From positions 186,001-250,000 of the forward strand of contig NZ_JAUNOQ010000001.1 of NCBI RefSeq assembly GCF_030531065.1: DNA of 64,000 bases. The letters run 5' to 3'. Shown piece after piece: positions 14,658-22,759 of the stretch (positions within the stretch are counted from its first letter, which is position 1; every line of letters begins with the position of its first letter). The translations under genes were made by a program, and so were the position numbers. The notes under the pieces were generated by a model. That model was not told where the DNA came from and made no database searches. It saw only the letters and a list, made by a program, of their open reading frames with translations. This DNA comes from Phascolarctobacterium sp. Its GTDB lineage: Bacteria; Bacillota; Negativicutes; Acidaminococcales; Acidaminococcaceae.

Positions 14658-16082
14658 ATGTTAGAGCAGCTGGAACGATGGGTTATTTCAACTACGAATA
14701 TGTTTAACGATAAGTTAAAGCAGTACGCGGGCATCGTCGCCGCTAAAGCAGAGTTTTGTTGGCAAGCGGTTTTAGAAAAGCTGAGCCTTATGCTGGCTGA
14801 CGGCAAAAAGCGCGCGGTGCAAGCCGGCGTTGCAGCGCGCTGTACAACGCGGGAATGCGTTAAAGAGACGGAAGGTAAAGCTGTTGCCAGCGCTGAAAAA
14901 ATTGCGGCGCTTGTTAAGACGCGCGCCCATAGGGCGAAAGCGCAAGCCAAGATGCAGGCTTGTATAGCGGCGTTTAAAATAAAAAGTCGCGCCGAAGTTT
15001 TACTAAGCGAAGTAAAAGCGTATGCGCAAAGTAAAGCCGCAGTTGCTAAAGCCTACGCGCAAAAGTGCGCGGCTATGGCTAAAGCCTGCGCCCAAAGCGC
15101 GGCTGCCGTTGCGAAAGGTTATGCCGTAAGCGTAATCGAGCGCGTCCAGAATAAATACAGAATGTGGAAAAGAATGTGGCGCTGCAATCAGCACTTTACC
15201 TTTTGGCTGATTCCGGCGGACGGACAGCATATCGCGAAAACTCACGTTAAAAAAAGCCATTTGAAATATGCTGTGACCGGCATAGCCGCTTTCTTGGTAA
15301 CGGTTTCCGTGACTATCGGCGTGTTGGCGCATTTTGCTATTCAAAACGAAGCGCAGAAGCAGGAACTGGCGGAATATAAGGCAACTAAACAGGCTCAGGA
15401 AAAAACTATTCAGGAGCTGCAGAAGATGGCGGAAAATAATCAAAAGCAGCTGGCATATTTGTCAAAGCTGGAAGATAAAGTGCGCCAGGAAATGGAAAAG
15501 AACGGCGCGCAGCTGCCGCCTAAGAGCGATATTTCCGCTTATGCCGGTAAGGGCGGCCCTACGCTGGGCGACAGCAGCCCCATGGGCTACATGCTGGAGC
15601 AGGAAAAGAATATTCATAACGAAGCCAACGCTAAAAAGGCCGATTTAGAGAATCTTATCAGCGCTTTGGAAAACGAAAATTATCGCCGGGAAATGACGCC
15701 CAGCGTGTGGCCTACCAGCGGCGGTTATATTTCCTCGGCCTTCGGCGGCCGCGCTAATCCTTTCGACGGTTATAGCAGGGACTGGCATCCCGGTATTGAT
15801 ATCGCTATCGACTACGGCGCGCCGGTTTATGCCAGCGCAGCCGGTTATGTGCAGCAGGCAGGCTGGTACGGCGGTTATGGCCGCTACGTGCGCTTGAGCC
15901 ATGATTTTGGTTATGTGACCGCCTATGGACACATGAGCAGCATCGAGGTCAGCGCGGGGCAGTATGTGCAGAAGGGCGAGATTATCGGCTATGTGGGCAG
16001 CAGCGGCTACAGCACCGGCCCGCATCTGCATTTTGAAGTAATTCGCTATGGCGAACAAATCAATCCTTCAAGACTGATGTAG
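14658..16082 (+). CDS. Membrane-anchored M23 (LytM) endopeptidase with Ala/Lys-rich repeat extension
   Basis: 474 residues. Residues 1-175 are an Ala/Lys-rich helical extension. Inside it residues 120-152 are three tandem 11-residue repeats: KAYAQSKAAVA, KAYAQKCAAMA, KACAQSAAAVA. One transmembrane helix follows at about 204-228, then a coiled coil to about 280. The C-terminal LytM domain has zinc-site motifs WHPGIDIAIDYG and GPHLHFEVI, with active-site region YVTAYGHMSS. The metalloprotease domain should lie outside the inner membrane and the repeats in the cytoplasm. GAGGAG precedes the ATG. The extension is not usual for M23 proteins. Confidence 0.92.
   Translation: MLEQLERWVISTTNMFNDKLKQYAGIVAAKAEFCWQAVLEKLSLMLADGKKRAVQAGVAARCTTRECVKETEGKAVASAEKIAALVKTRAHRAKAQAKMQACIAAFKIKSRAEVLLSEVKAYAQSKAAVAKAYAQKCAAMAKACAQSAAAVAKGYAVSVIERVQNKYRMWKRMWRCNQHFTFWLIPADGQHIAKTHVKKSHLKYAVTGIAAFLVTVSVTIGVLAHFAIQNEAQKQELAEYKATKQAQEKTIQELQKMAENNQKQLAYLSKLEDKVRQEMEKNGAQLPPKSDISAYAGKGGPTLGDSSPMGYMLEQEKNIHNEANAKKADLENLISALENENYRREMTPSVWPTSGGYISSAFGGRANPFDGYSRDWHPGIDIAIDYGAPVYASAAGYVQQAGWYGGYGRYVRLSHDFGYVTAYGHMSSIEVSAGQYVQKGEIIGYVGSSGYSTGPHLHFEVIRYGEQINPSRLM
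15015..15113 (+). repeat. Three 33-bp in-frame repeats coding 11-residue helical repeats
   Basis: Codons 120-152 of the M23 gene encode three consecutive 11-residue units starting K-A-(Y/C)-A-Q. A fourth, decayed unit (KGYAVSV) follows. An 11-residue (hendecad) period is typical of long amphipathic or coiled-coil helices. Confidence 0.75.
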
Positions 16083-16101
16083 TTTTATAGAGAAGCAAAT
16101 A

Positions 16102-16147
16102 AGCTGTCAGAGCTTTATCCACAGGATAGAGTTCCGACAGCTTTTTG
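16102..16147 (+). terminator. Terminator of the M23 gene
   Basis: AGCTGTC (16102-16108) pairs with GACAGCT (16136-16142), with an inner TATCC/GGATA pair, followed by TTTTT. The remainder of the gap to 16314 shows no gene. Confidence 0.8.
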
Positions 16148-16314
16148 TTTAGGCGCGTTAGCGAGGTTTACTTGCTTTAACGCTTTATTATTGTTGCGCT
16201 TGGTACCCGAAACTAAAACAGGGGCAAGCTAGAGAGAGTGAAAATTTTTGCACAGTAAAAGCTTGCTGGGGGTCACACCACTTAGCGTTCAGGGCTTTTG
16301 CTTATTTAAGAGGC

Positions 16315-17385
16315 TTATTCGTTGACCTTGTACCAGAAGGGACGCAGGAAGTGCAGGTAGCAGACCTCGTCTACTTCGGGGCCGGGGTCGCGGCGGCCGA
16401 TTTGCACGCGAACCTCCTGATCGCCGATCTTGATGAGATAGTCGACAATTTCGCCCAGAAAGGCCTTGCGCATTACCTGACCACGCACGCCGTTGGGGTC
16501 GCTTGCGTTGGTAAAGCGGATTTCCGTCGGACGGCTGGCAAGGTTGAAGGTTTCCTCGCCCTTCATGCGGTCGGGCACGATGAGGCCGGAGGGCAGCGCA
16601 TGGTCAGAGCCTTGAATGAAGGCTTTGCCGTCCTGCCAGTGTACGTCGGTGAAGCTGGATACGCCGATAAAGCTGAAAACAAATTTATTGGTCGGATTAT
16701 TGTAGACGTTCAGCGGCGTATCGATTTGCTGCATTACGCCCAGCTTCATAACCAGAATACGGTCGGACAGCGCCATAGCTTCGGACTGGTCATGGGTTAC
16801 GTAAATAATGGAGAAGCCGTATTTGCGCTGTAAGTCCTTGATTTCAAAGCGCATTTCCTCGCGCAAGTGCGGGTCTAGGGAGGACAGGGGTTCGTCCAGC
16901 AGCATTACGTCCGGGTTAATAGCCAGCGCACGGGCCAGAGCTACGCGCTGCTTGCCGCCGCCGGAAAGGTCTGCGGGGCTGTCGTTGGCCGATTTGAGCA
17001 GGTTGGTGGCTGTCAGCGCGTCCTTGGTGCGCTGCTCGATTTCTGCGTTGGGCAGCTTGCGCAGGCGCAGGGGGAAGGCCACGTTTTCATAAACGCTCAT
17101 GTGGGGCCATACGGCGAAGGCCTGGAACACCATGCCGAAGTTGCGGTTTTCAGGCGGCGTATAGTGACGCTTTTTGGGGGAGGAAAGCAGGCGGTCGCCT
17201 ACCCATACCTCGCCGTCGGACAAATCCTCAAAGCCTGCTACCATGCGCAGCGTGGTGGTTTTGCCGCAGCCGGAGGGACCCAGCATGGAAAAGCATTCAC
17301 CCTTACCGATTTCGATATTCAGATTATCGACAGCGGTAACGTCGCCAAATTTTTTCGTAACATTGATTAAACGGATATATGACAT
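16315..17385 (-). CDS. ABC importer ATPase 2 (FbpC/PotA/PhnT-like)
   Basis: 356 residues with a complete nucleotide-binding domain: Walker A GPSGCGKT near residue 37, Q-loop FGMVFQAFAVWPHM, signature DLSGGGKQRVALARAL, Walker B MLLDEPLSSLD and H-loop IYVTHD. A C-terminal TOBE region follows from about residue 240. It is the last gene of the receptor-ATPase-permease-ATPase unit, five bases after the permease stop codon. It differs clearly from the other ATPase of the operon, so the transporter may use an ATPase heterodimer. Ferric iron, thiamine, phosphonate or polyamine substrates are all possible for this subfamily. Confidence 0.92.
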   Translation of the reverse strand: MSYIRLINVTKKFGDVTAVDNLNIEIGKGECFSMLGPSGCGKTTTLRMVAGFEDLSDGEVWVGDRLLSSPKKRHYTPPENRNFGMVFQAFAVWPHMSVYENVAFPLRLRKLPNAEIEQRTKDALTATNLLKSANDSPADLSGGGKQRVALARALAINPDVMLLDEPLSSLDPHLREEMRFEIKDLQRKYGFSIIYVTHDQSEAMALSDRILVMKLGVMQQIDTPLNVYNNPTNKFVFSFIGVSSFTDVHWQDGKAFIQGSDHALPSGLIVPDRMKGEETFNLASRPTEIRFTNASDPNGVRGQVMRKAFLGEIVDYLIKIGDQEVRVQIGRRDPGPEVDEVCYLHFLRPFWYKVNE

Positions 17386-17390
17386 GACGA

Positions 17391-19088
17391 TTACTCACTC
17401 GCTTTCTTGGTAAGATGATTGATGAGCATTTGACCCAAAACAATGAGAATCAGGGCGATACCTGCAAGCGCGGTGGACATTACTGTCTCGCCGTCTTCAT
17501 TCAGGGTGTAGATAGCTACGCCGATAGTTCTGGTAGTAGGAGCGTACAGCATGATGGATACTGTCAGCTCGCGCAGAGCCGGCAGGAAGATCAGGAAGAA
17601 GGCGCTGATCATGCCGGGACGTACCAATGGGATAACGATATCCTTCAGGGATTGCCACATGCTGGCGCCGCAGGAACGGGATGCTTCCATCAGGGAGTCA
17701 TGCACCTGTTCCAGCGCGGCGGAGTTAGCCTTTAAGGAGAAGGCCATGTAGCGGGCGATGTAAGATACCAGAATAATCCAGACGGTGTTGTATAAATTGA
17801 TGCCGAATTGGCCGCTCCAGGCAAGAATTACGCCCAGTGCGATAACGGAACCCGGTACGGAGAACGGCAGCATGCCCAGAAATTCCAGAATGCCTTTGCC
17901 GCGTACCTTCATTTTTACGATAACATAGGAGATCATAACGCCGGCGAACATGGTAATGAAAGCGGCGGCCAGACCTAAAGTAACGCTGTTGAAGATAGCG
18001 TCGCGGGTAACGTCATATTCAAAGAGAATGTATTTGTAGTTGTCCAGGGACAGGTTTTCCCAGGTCAAGGGCAGACCGTAGGTTTCTACGCCGCCGACCA
18101 TAAAGATGATGACCGTGGGCAGCAGAATGGTAAAGGCGATGTACGCCAGGCAGAAGAACAGCAGCGGGTAACGCAGGCCGCGCAGCTTGAGCTCCATAGG
18201 ACGGAAGCTTTTGCCGCCGATGATCTGATAGTGGCCCTTGCTGAGAATCTTTTGCTGCGCCCAGATGATGGCGGCAGCGGATACGATAAGTACGGTGGCC
18301 AGTACGGTACCGGTACGGATGGATTCAAAGCTGCCTGCGCTTTGGTGAATTTTTTCGTAAATCAGCGTCGGGATATTATAAATACCCTGCTCGATACCCA
18401 ATACGGCTACAGTGCCGAAATGAGCCATGGAGTACAGCATAATCAGCAGCGCGCCGGACATAATGGAAGGCATAACCAAAGGAATGGTTATCTTGCGGGT
18501 GATGGTGAAAAGGCCGGCGCCGGAAATACGCGCGGATTCTTCCAGCGTGGGGTCCATACGCTCCAAAGCGCCGCATACCTGAATGAATACGAAGGGGAAC
18601 AGGTACATAACCTCTACGCAGCTGATGCCATGATAGGTGTAAATATCAAAAAGCGGCTCGGCGGTGTTGAAGGTAGCCATAAACCATTTGTTGATATAGC
18701 CGGAATGAGGCGACAGCAGCATTTTCCAGGCTAATGCGCCGATGAAGGAGGGCAGCATAAAAGGTACCAGGAAAAGGCTCTTCATAAAGGTTTTATACGG
18801 CAGGTCGGTACGAGTTACCAGCCAGGCAAAGAAGGTGCCGACAATAGTACTGCCGATGGTGGTCATGCTGGCGATAATCAGAGAGTTGATCAGCGCCTGG
18901 AAGGTTTCGGGTTCGGTCAGGACATTGTAGAAGTCCAGACTGTTGAATTTGCCGTCGATGAAGAAGGCGTTGAATAAAATCAAGAGTACGGGCCAGGCTA
19001 CGAAGATGACCAGTATTGCGATGGAAATGAACAGAATCAGCTGGGCAATACCAAAGCCGCTGTCCTTTTTGATGGTATTTTTAGCCAT
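17391..19088 (-). CDS. ABC importer permease, fused two-module (FbpB-like)
   Basis: 565 residues from ATG 19088, which is preceded by GGAGGTGGAGG and overlaps the upstream stop (TAATG). About twelve transmembrane helices fall in two homologous halves. Each half contains an EAA-type cytoplasmic loop: LEESARISGAGLFTITRKI in the first and SLMEASRSCGASMWQSLKDI in the second. A single chain therefore supplies the whole membrane pore, as in FbpB-like permeases. An upstream-extended ORF start would lie within the preceding gene and is rejected. Confidence 0.93.
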   Translation of the reverse strand: MAKNTIKKDSGFGIAQLILFISIAILVIFVAWPVLLILFNAFFIDGKFNSLDFYNVLTEPETFQALINSLIIASMTTIGSTIVGTFFAWLVTRTDLPYKTFMKSLFLVPFMLPSFIGALAWKMLLSPHSGYINKWFMATFNTAEPLFDIYTYHGISCVEVMYLFPFVFIQVCGALERMDPTLEESARISGAGLFTITRKITIPLVMPSIMSGALLIMLYSMAHFGTVAVLGIEQGIYNIPTLIYEKIHQSAGSFESIRTGTVLATVLIVSAAAIIWAQQKILSKGHYQIIGGKSFRPMELKLRGLRYPLLFFCLAYIAFTILLPTVIIFMVGGVETYGLPLTWENLSLDNYKYILFEYDVTRDAIFNSVTLGLAAAFITMFAGVMISYVIVKMKVRGKGILEFLGMLPFSVPGSVIALGVILAWSGQFGINLYNTVWIILVSYIARYMAFSLKANSAALEQVHDSLMEASRSCGASMWQSLKDIVIPLVRPGMISAFFLIFLPALRELTVSIMLYAPTTRTIGVAIYTLNEDGETVMSTALAGIALILIVLGQMLINHLTKKASE

Positions 19089-20179
19089 TATTCCTCCACC
19101 TCCTTGAGCTGTTCGGCGTCGAACCAATGCAGTGCCTTAAAGGTAATGTAGCATTCTTCGCCTTCTTTAAACATTAAATTATTATTGATAGCGGTGTGGG
19201 TTTCCAGTTCCGTGCGCAGGGTTTCGCCGTCGATTTCGATCATGTAGTCCATGGTAGCGCCAAGGAAGTTGGCGCGACGGATGATGCCCTTCAAGCCGGG
19301 GCCTTCGCGGTGAATATCTACGTCGGAGGGACGGAAGCCTGCTACCCAGCTGGCAGCGCCGCCCTGCGGTTTCTCCCAGGGGATGGGCTGACTGCCGCTG
19401 CCTACGAGATAATCGCCGCCCTTTTGGGTAACGTGCAGGAAGTTGGCGATGCCCATAAATTTAAAGACGAAGAGGTCGACAGGCTGCTCGAAAATTTCGT
19501 AGGGCGTGCCAATCTGACGGATATTGCCTTTGGTATCCATAATCGCCATGCGGTCGGAAATTGCCAGAGCTACCTCTTGGTCGTGAGTTACGAACATAAC
19601 GGTGATGCCGAAGCGTTTTTGCAGCGCCTTGATTTCAAAACGCATTTCTTCGCGCAGGTTGGCGTCCAGGTTGGAAAGAGGCTCGTCCAGCAGCATTACG
19701 GACGGGTCTGCTACTAACGCGCGGGCCAGGGCCACGCGTTGCTGCTGGCCGCCGCTCAGCTCGGAGGGCAGGCGCTTGTCCAGACCCTTCATGCCCACGA
19801 TGTCGATCATTTTCATAACCAGCTCGTTAATTTCGTCTTTGGGGCGCTTTTCCATTTTTAAGGGATAAGCGATATTTTCAAAAACAGTCATGTGGGGCCA
19901 AACGGCATAGTCCTGAAAAACGATGCCCAGGCCGCGGCGTTCCGGCGGAATATATTCGCCGGTAGCATTGTCGCTGACAACGGTGTTGTCGATGCAGATC
20001 CTGCCCTCGTCGGGAACATCGTGCCCTGCGATCATGCGGATGAGTACGGTTTTGCCGCAGCCGGACGGCCCCAGCAGGGTAAAGCACTCGCCCCGCTTGA
20101 CTTCGAGGTTAAGGTTGTTGTGTACCTGGTGTGCAGCGTAGCTTTTGCATACGCCTTCAACCGTAATAATGTTTTCCAT
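19088..20179 (-). CDS. ABC importer ATPase 1 (FbpC/PotA-like)
   Basis: 363 residues: Walker A GPSGCGKTVLIRMIAG, signature ELSGGQQQRVALARAL, Walker B VMLLDEPLSNLD, H-loop MFVTHDQEVALAIS and a TOBE-like C-terminal region. Its stop codon overlaps the permease start by one base. It lies downstream of a strong terminator that separates it from the receptor gene, so it is probably expressed by partial read-through at a lower level than the receptor. Confidence 0.93.
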   Translation of the reverse strand: MENIITVEGVCKSYAAHQVHNNLNLEVKRGECFTLLGPSGCGKTVLIRMIAGHDVPDEGRICIDNTVVSDNATGEYIPPERRGLGIVFQDYAVWPHMTVFENIAYPLKMEKRPKDEINELVMKMIDIVGMKGLDKRLPSELSGGQQQRVALARALVADPSVMLLDEPLSNLDANLREEMRFEIKALQKRFGITVMFVTHDQEVALAISDRMAIMDTKGNIRQIGTPYEIFEQPVDLFVFKFMGIANFLHVTQKGGDYLVGSGSQPIPWEKPQGGAASWVAGFRPSDVDIHREGPGLKGIIRRANFLGATMDYMIEIDGETLRTELETHTAINNNLMFKEGEECYITFKALHWFDAEQLKEVEE

Positions 20180-20242
20180 AAGTCAAATAACCTCCCGAAA
20201 ATTTTGCGCAATGCAGAAGTTTACGGTGCCAATAATAAATTA

Positions 20243-20275
20243 CAAAAACGGCAGAACGGGAAAGCCCGTTCTGCC
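20243..20275 (-). terminator. Intra-operon terminator between receptor and transporter genes
   Basis: Perfect 11-bp stem GGCAGAACGGG (20250-20260) with CCCGTTCTGCC (20265-20275), loop of four, followed on the minus strand by GTTTTTG. Its place after the receptor gene fits the usual excess of binding protein over membrane components. Confidence 0.9.
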
Positions 20276-20331
20276 ATTGAGTTAAAGCTTAGATAAATGA
20301 TCGCTGTTAAAGCAATAATTACAATAACAGA

Positions 20332-21366
20332 TTATTTTTTAACTTGCATCAGTTCGGTGAAGTCTTTAACGATCTTTTCTTTGCTGTCGATGATCTCATG
20401 GTAATTTACTTTAATACCTTTTTCCAGAGCGGCTTTAGGAGAAGGCAGCTGGTATTTAGGATCGATTTTTACATCTTCACGAACGGGGATGGTGCCTTGG
20501 TTAGCAACCAGCTGTTGAGCTTCCTGACCCAGCAGGTAATCAACAAATTTTTGCGCTGCTTCCATCTTGGTGGAATCCTTGAAAATAGCAACCGGAGAAG
20601 GAACTACCAGAAGTTCAGGCGGATAGCACATTTGGATATGCGCGCCTTTAGCGATCTTAGCGTTGGTAATGTAGTCTACTGCCAAAGATGCAGCCAATTC
20701 GCCGGAAGCGGTATCGTCGATAACCTGACCGGAGCCTTTGCCTACGCGAGCGCCGTTAGCCTTCAGATCCTTAAAGAAGTCGGGACCGAATTGCTTTTGC
20801 AGCAGAGCGATGGACATGTAAGCGGTACCGGAAAGAGCGGGGTTAGCAACTGCGAAGCCGTTCTTGTATTCAGGCTTTTTCAAGTCGGCCCATTGGGTCG
20901 GAGCAGTTTTGATTTTATCGGTGTTGATAATGATACCCAGGGTGCCCAGACGAGCAGCGTGGAAGGAGCCGTCGTAATCGTCGAAGGGGTTAACGATTTC
21001 TTTGAAAACGGGGCTCTTGTAGGTAGCCAGAATGCCTTCCTGCTTCATTTTGTAGAAGTCGGGAACCTCGCTGGTCCAGATAACGTCAGCCAGAATCTTG
21101 CCGCTTTGACGTTCTGCGGCGATTTTAGCCATCAGCTTGCCTGCGCCTGCGGATTGATAGTCAACGTCGATGTTGGGGTTTTTCTTTTTGAAGCCTTCAA
21201 CGATACCTTTAATGAGGGATTCCTTCATCGAGGTGTAGATGATAAGCTTTTGCGTGCCCTCAGGAGCAGCCGCTTTCTTTTCGCCGCCGCCACCGCCGCA
21301 GCCAGCCATCAGCATGGTTACGAGTACTACGAGCAGCATTGCCCAGATACTGGTCTTTTTTAACAT
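20332..21366 (-). CDS. ABC importer substrate-binding lipoprotein (ferric/phosphonate/thiamine-type)
   Basis: 344 residues with a lipoprotein signal (LMAGC at residues 19-23, then a glycine run) and a type II periplasmic-binding fold opening LIIYTSMKESLIKGIVEGF. Further family segments are SAGAGKLMAKIAAERQSGK, DVIWTSEVPDFYKMKQEGIL and AVANPALSGTAYMSIALLQ. The family binds ferric iron, 2-aminoethylphosphonate, thiamine or organic anions. The double-tyrosine iron motif seen in FbpA is not evident, so iron should not be assumed. AAGGAGG lies before the ATG. It is the first gene of the import operon. Confidence 0.9.
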   Translation of the reverse strand: MLKKTSIWAMLLVVLVTMLMAGCGGGGGEKKAAAPEGTQKLIIYTSMKESLIKGIVEGFKKKNPNIDVDYQSAGAGKLMAKIAAERQSGKILADVIWTSEVPDFYKMKQEGILATYKSPVFKEIVNPFDDYDGSFHAARLGTLGIIINTDKIKTAPTQWADLKKPEYKNGFAVANPALSGTAYMSIALLQKQFGPDFFKDLKANGARVGKGSGQVIDDTASGELAASLAVDYITNAKIAKGAHIQMCYPPELLVVPSPVAIFKDSTKMEAAQKFVDYLLGQEAQQLVANQGTIPVREDVKIDPKYQLPSPKAALEKGIKVNYHEIIDSKEKIVKDFTELMQVKK

Positions 21367-21425
21367 GAATAAAACCTCCTTGAGTGTACCGGCTGTGGGT
21401 GGTGCCGGCCGTCTTGCAATACTGT

Positions 21426-21458
21426 AAAATAAACTGCTTTAAGAGGACAGTTTATTTT
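21426..21458. promoter_or_regulatory. Perfect 11-bp inverted repeat upstream of the receptor gene
   Basis: AAAATAAACTG (21426-21436), an 11-base spacer, and CAGTTTATTTT (21448-21458). It lies about 60 bp upstream of the receptor start, between a possible TTGCAA/TAAATT promoter and a second GC-rich hairpin (ACCGGC/GCCGGC) near the ribosome binding site. It could be a repressor operator or a leader hairpin with a weak U tract. Confidence 0.6.
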
Positions 21459-21622
21459 GCAGGTTTCTCTTACTTAAATTTAACATAAATTTTACAAACT
21501 TGCAAGACAATACGGCGATTTTGTGTAGTTTTTTTAATTAAAGCTGCGGAAAGCAGTGTACTCTGCTTGAGCAAGCTGTCTTATAATTTAAAATATTGTA
21601 CTACTCATTACGGCAAGACGTA

Positions 21623-21841
21623 TCAAAGGCGGATAAAGCTTAACGGCGTTACGTTAATTGCCATTAACCCGTGCTTGCCGCGGGTTATTTGATAGCAGAC
21701 ATGCTGACCGTCATGCAGCGAACGATATCCTTGCTTTTGAATGGCCGAAAAATGCACAAATACGTCGGGTCCTTTACCGCGTTCAATAAATCCGAACCCT
21801 TTGCGGGGATCAAACCATTTTACTTTGCCAATAATAACCAT
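21623..21841 (-). CDS. Cold-shock domain protein (Csp family)
   Basis: 72 residues from ATG 21841, which has AGGAG seven bases upstream; the in-frame GTG at 21850 lacks spacing for it. The sequence opens [20 protein letters not shown], containing the RNP1-like KGFGFIE motif. [10 protein letters not shown], the RNP2 motif, follows. This single OB-fold RNA/ssDNA-binding protein probably acts as an RNA chaperone. The C-terminus ([13 protein letters not shown]) is slightly longer and less typical than in CspA. It stands alone on the minus strand, divergent from trmB. Confidence 0.92.
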   Translation of the reverse strand: MVIIGKVKWFDPRKGFGFIERGKGPDVFVHFSAIQKQGYRSLHDGQHVCYQITRGKHGLMAINVTPLSFIRL

Positions 21842-21900
21842 ATGATTCACTCCTGTACAAATAATGATAGGACTTGCAGCTGCGATAAGTCGCTGAGATG

Positions 21901-21929
21901 ATTATAACCGAAGGCAGAATAAATTGCAA
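21901..21929 (-). promoter_or_regulatory. Promoter of the cold-shock gene
   Basis: Minus strand: TTGCAA (21924-21929), 17 bp, TATAAT (21901-21906), giving a leader of about 50 nt. Confidence 0.8.
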
Positions 21930-22108
21930 GCAAAATTCTGAAAATTATAATTATTAAAATAATTTCGCCGAAACTGCGTGACGAAGTTTTGCGAATATCT
22001 GAAGAAGAGGAATACAAGATTGGGAAAATGTTGTATAATATAAAAGGCTGCCGTACAATTGCCGGAGCAGCTTTTACAATCTTATTACTTTAATGTGAGG
22101 TAGACTGA

Positions 22109-22747
22109 ATGCGTTTGAGAAAGAAACCCTGGATTGAAGAAGCAATGAAGGATGTGCAGGGCGAGTATGTCTTTATGCACGATATCGATAAGTTTAAAGG
22201 GCATTGGCAGGAAATTTTTCCCGGCAAGCGTTTGTGTTTGGAAATTGGCTGCGGCAAGGGCCGTTTTACCATTGGCATGGCGCAGCTGTATCCTGATAAA
22301 GCTTTTATCGGCATTGAAACGCAGCATGATATCGCTTATTACCCGGCTAAGGCTGCTAAGGATAATAAGCTGGATAATGTGCGCATTATCTGTGCCAACG
22401 CCGAAAATTTGCTGGATTGGTTTGAGTCAGGCGAAATTAAGGAGCTGTATCTGAATTTCAGCGACCCTTGGCCTAAGGCGCGCCACGCTAAACGCCGCCT
22501 GACTCATCGCAGCTTTTTAGCGAAGTACCGGCAGCTTTTGGGCAAGGGCGGGCATCTGCGTTTTAAAACGGATAACCGCGGGCTGTTTGACTTTTCCGTA
22601 GAGGAATTTAAGGAATTTGGCTTGGAAATCGTAGCGCTGAGCTACGACCTGCATCATTCGGAATATGATAATCCGGTGCAGACAGAATATGAGCAGAAGT
22701 TCAGCGCGTTGGGAACGCCCATCAATTTCTGTGAGGTAGTTTTTTAA
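22109..22747 (+). CDS. trmB: tRNA (guanine-N7-)-methyltransferase
   Basis: 212 residues, the usual TrmB length. The Rossmann SAM-binding motif LCLEIGCGKGRFTIGMA, the conserved FIGIETQHDIAYY and the catalytic-region LNFSDPWPKARHAKRRLTH (with the NFSDPWPK signature) are all present. It methylates G46 in tRNA variable loops. A TATAAT at 22034-22039 and a hairpin with GCTGC/GCAGC arms precede it. ftsW follows after 12 bp, suggesting one transcript through the PBP gene. Confidence 0.96.
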   Translation: MRLRKKPWIEEAMKDVQGEYVFMHDIDKFKGHWQEIFPGKRLCLEIGCGKGRFTIGMAQLYPDKAFIGIETQHDIAYYPAKAAKDNKLDNVRIICANAENLLDWFESGEIKELYLNFSDPWPKARHAKRRLTHRSFLAKYRQLLGKGGHLRFKTDNRGLFDFSVEEFKEFGLEIVALSYDLHHSEYDNPVQTEYEQKFSALGTPINFCEVVF

Positions 22748-22759
22748 ATAGGTTTCGCT

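Noticed and set aside
12493-14660. Sigma-54 (-24/-12) promoters around the AAA+ regulator.
   Set aside because: No TGGCAC-N5-TTGC-like site was found; the promoters seen are -35/-10 types.
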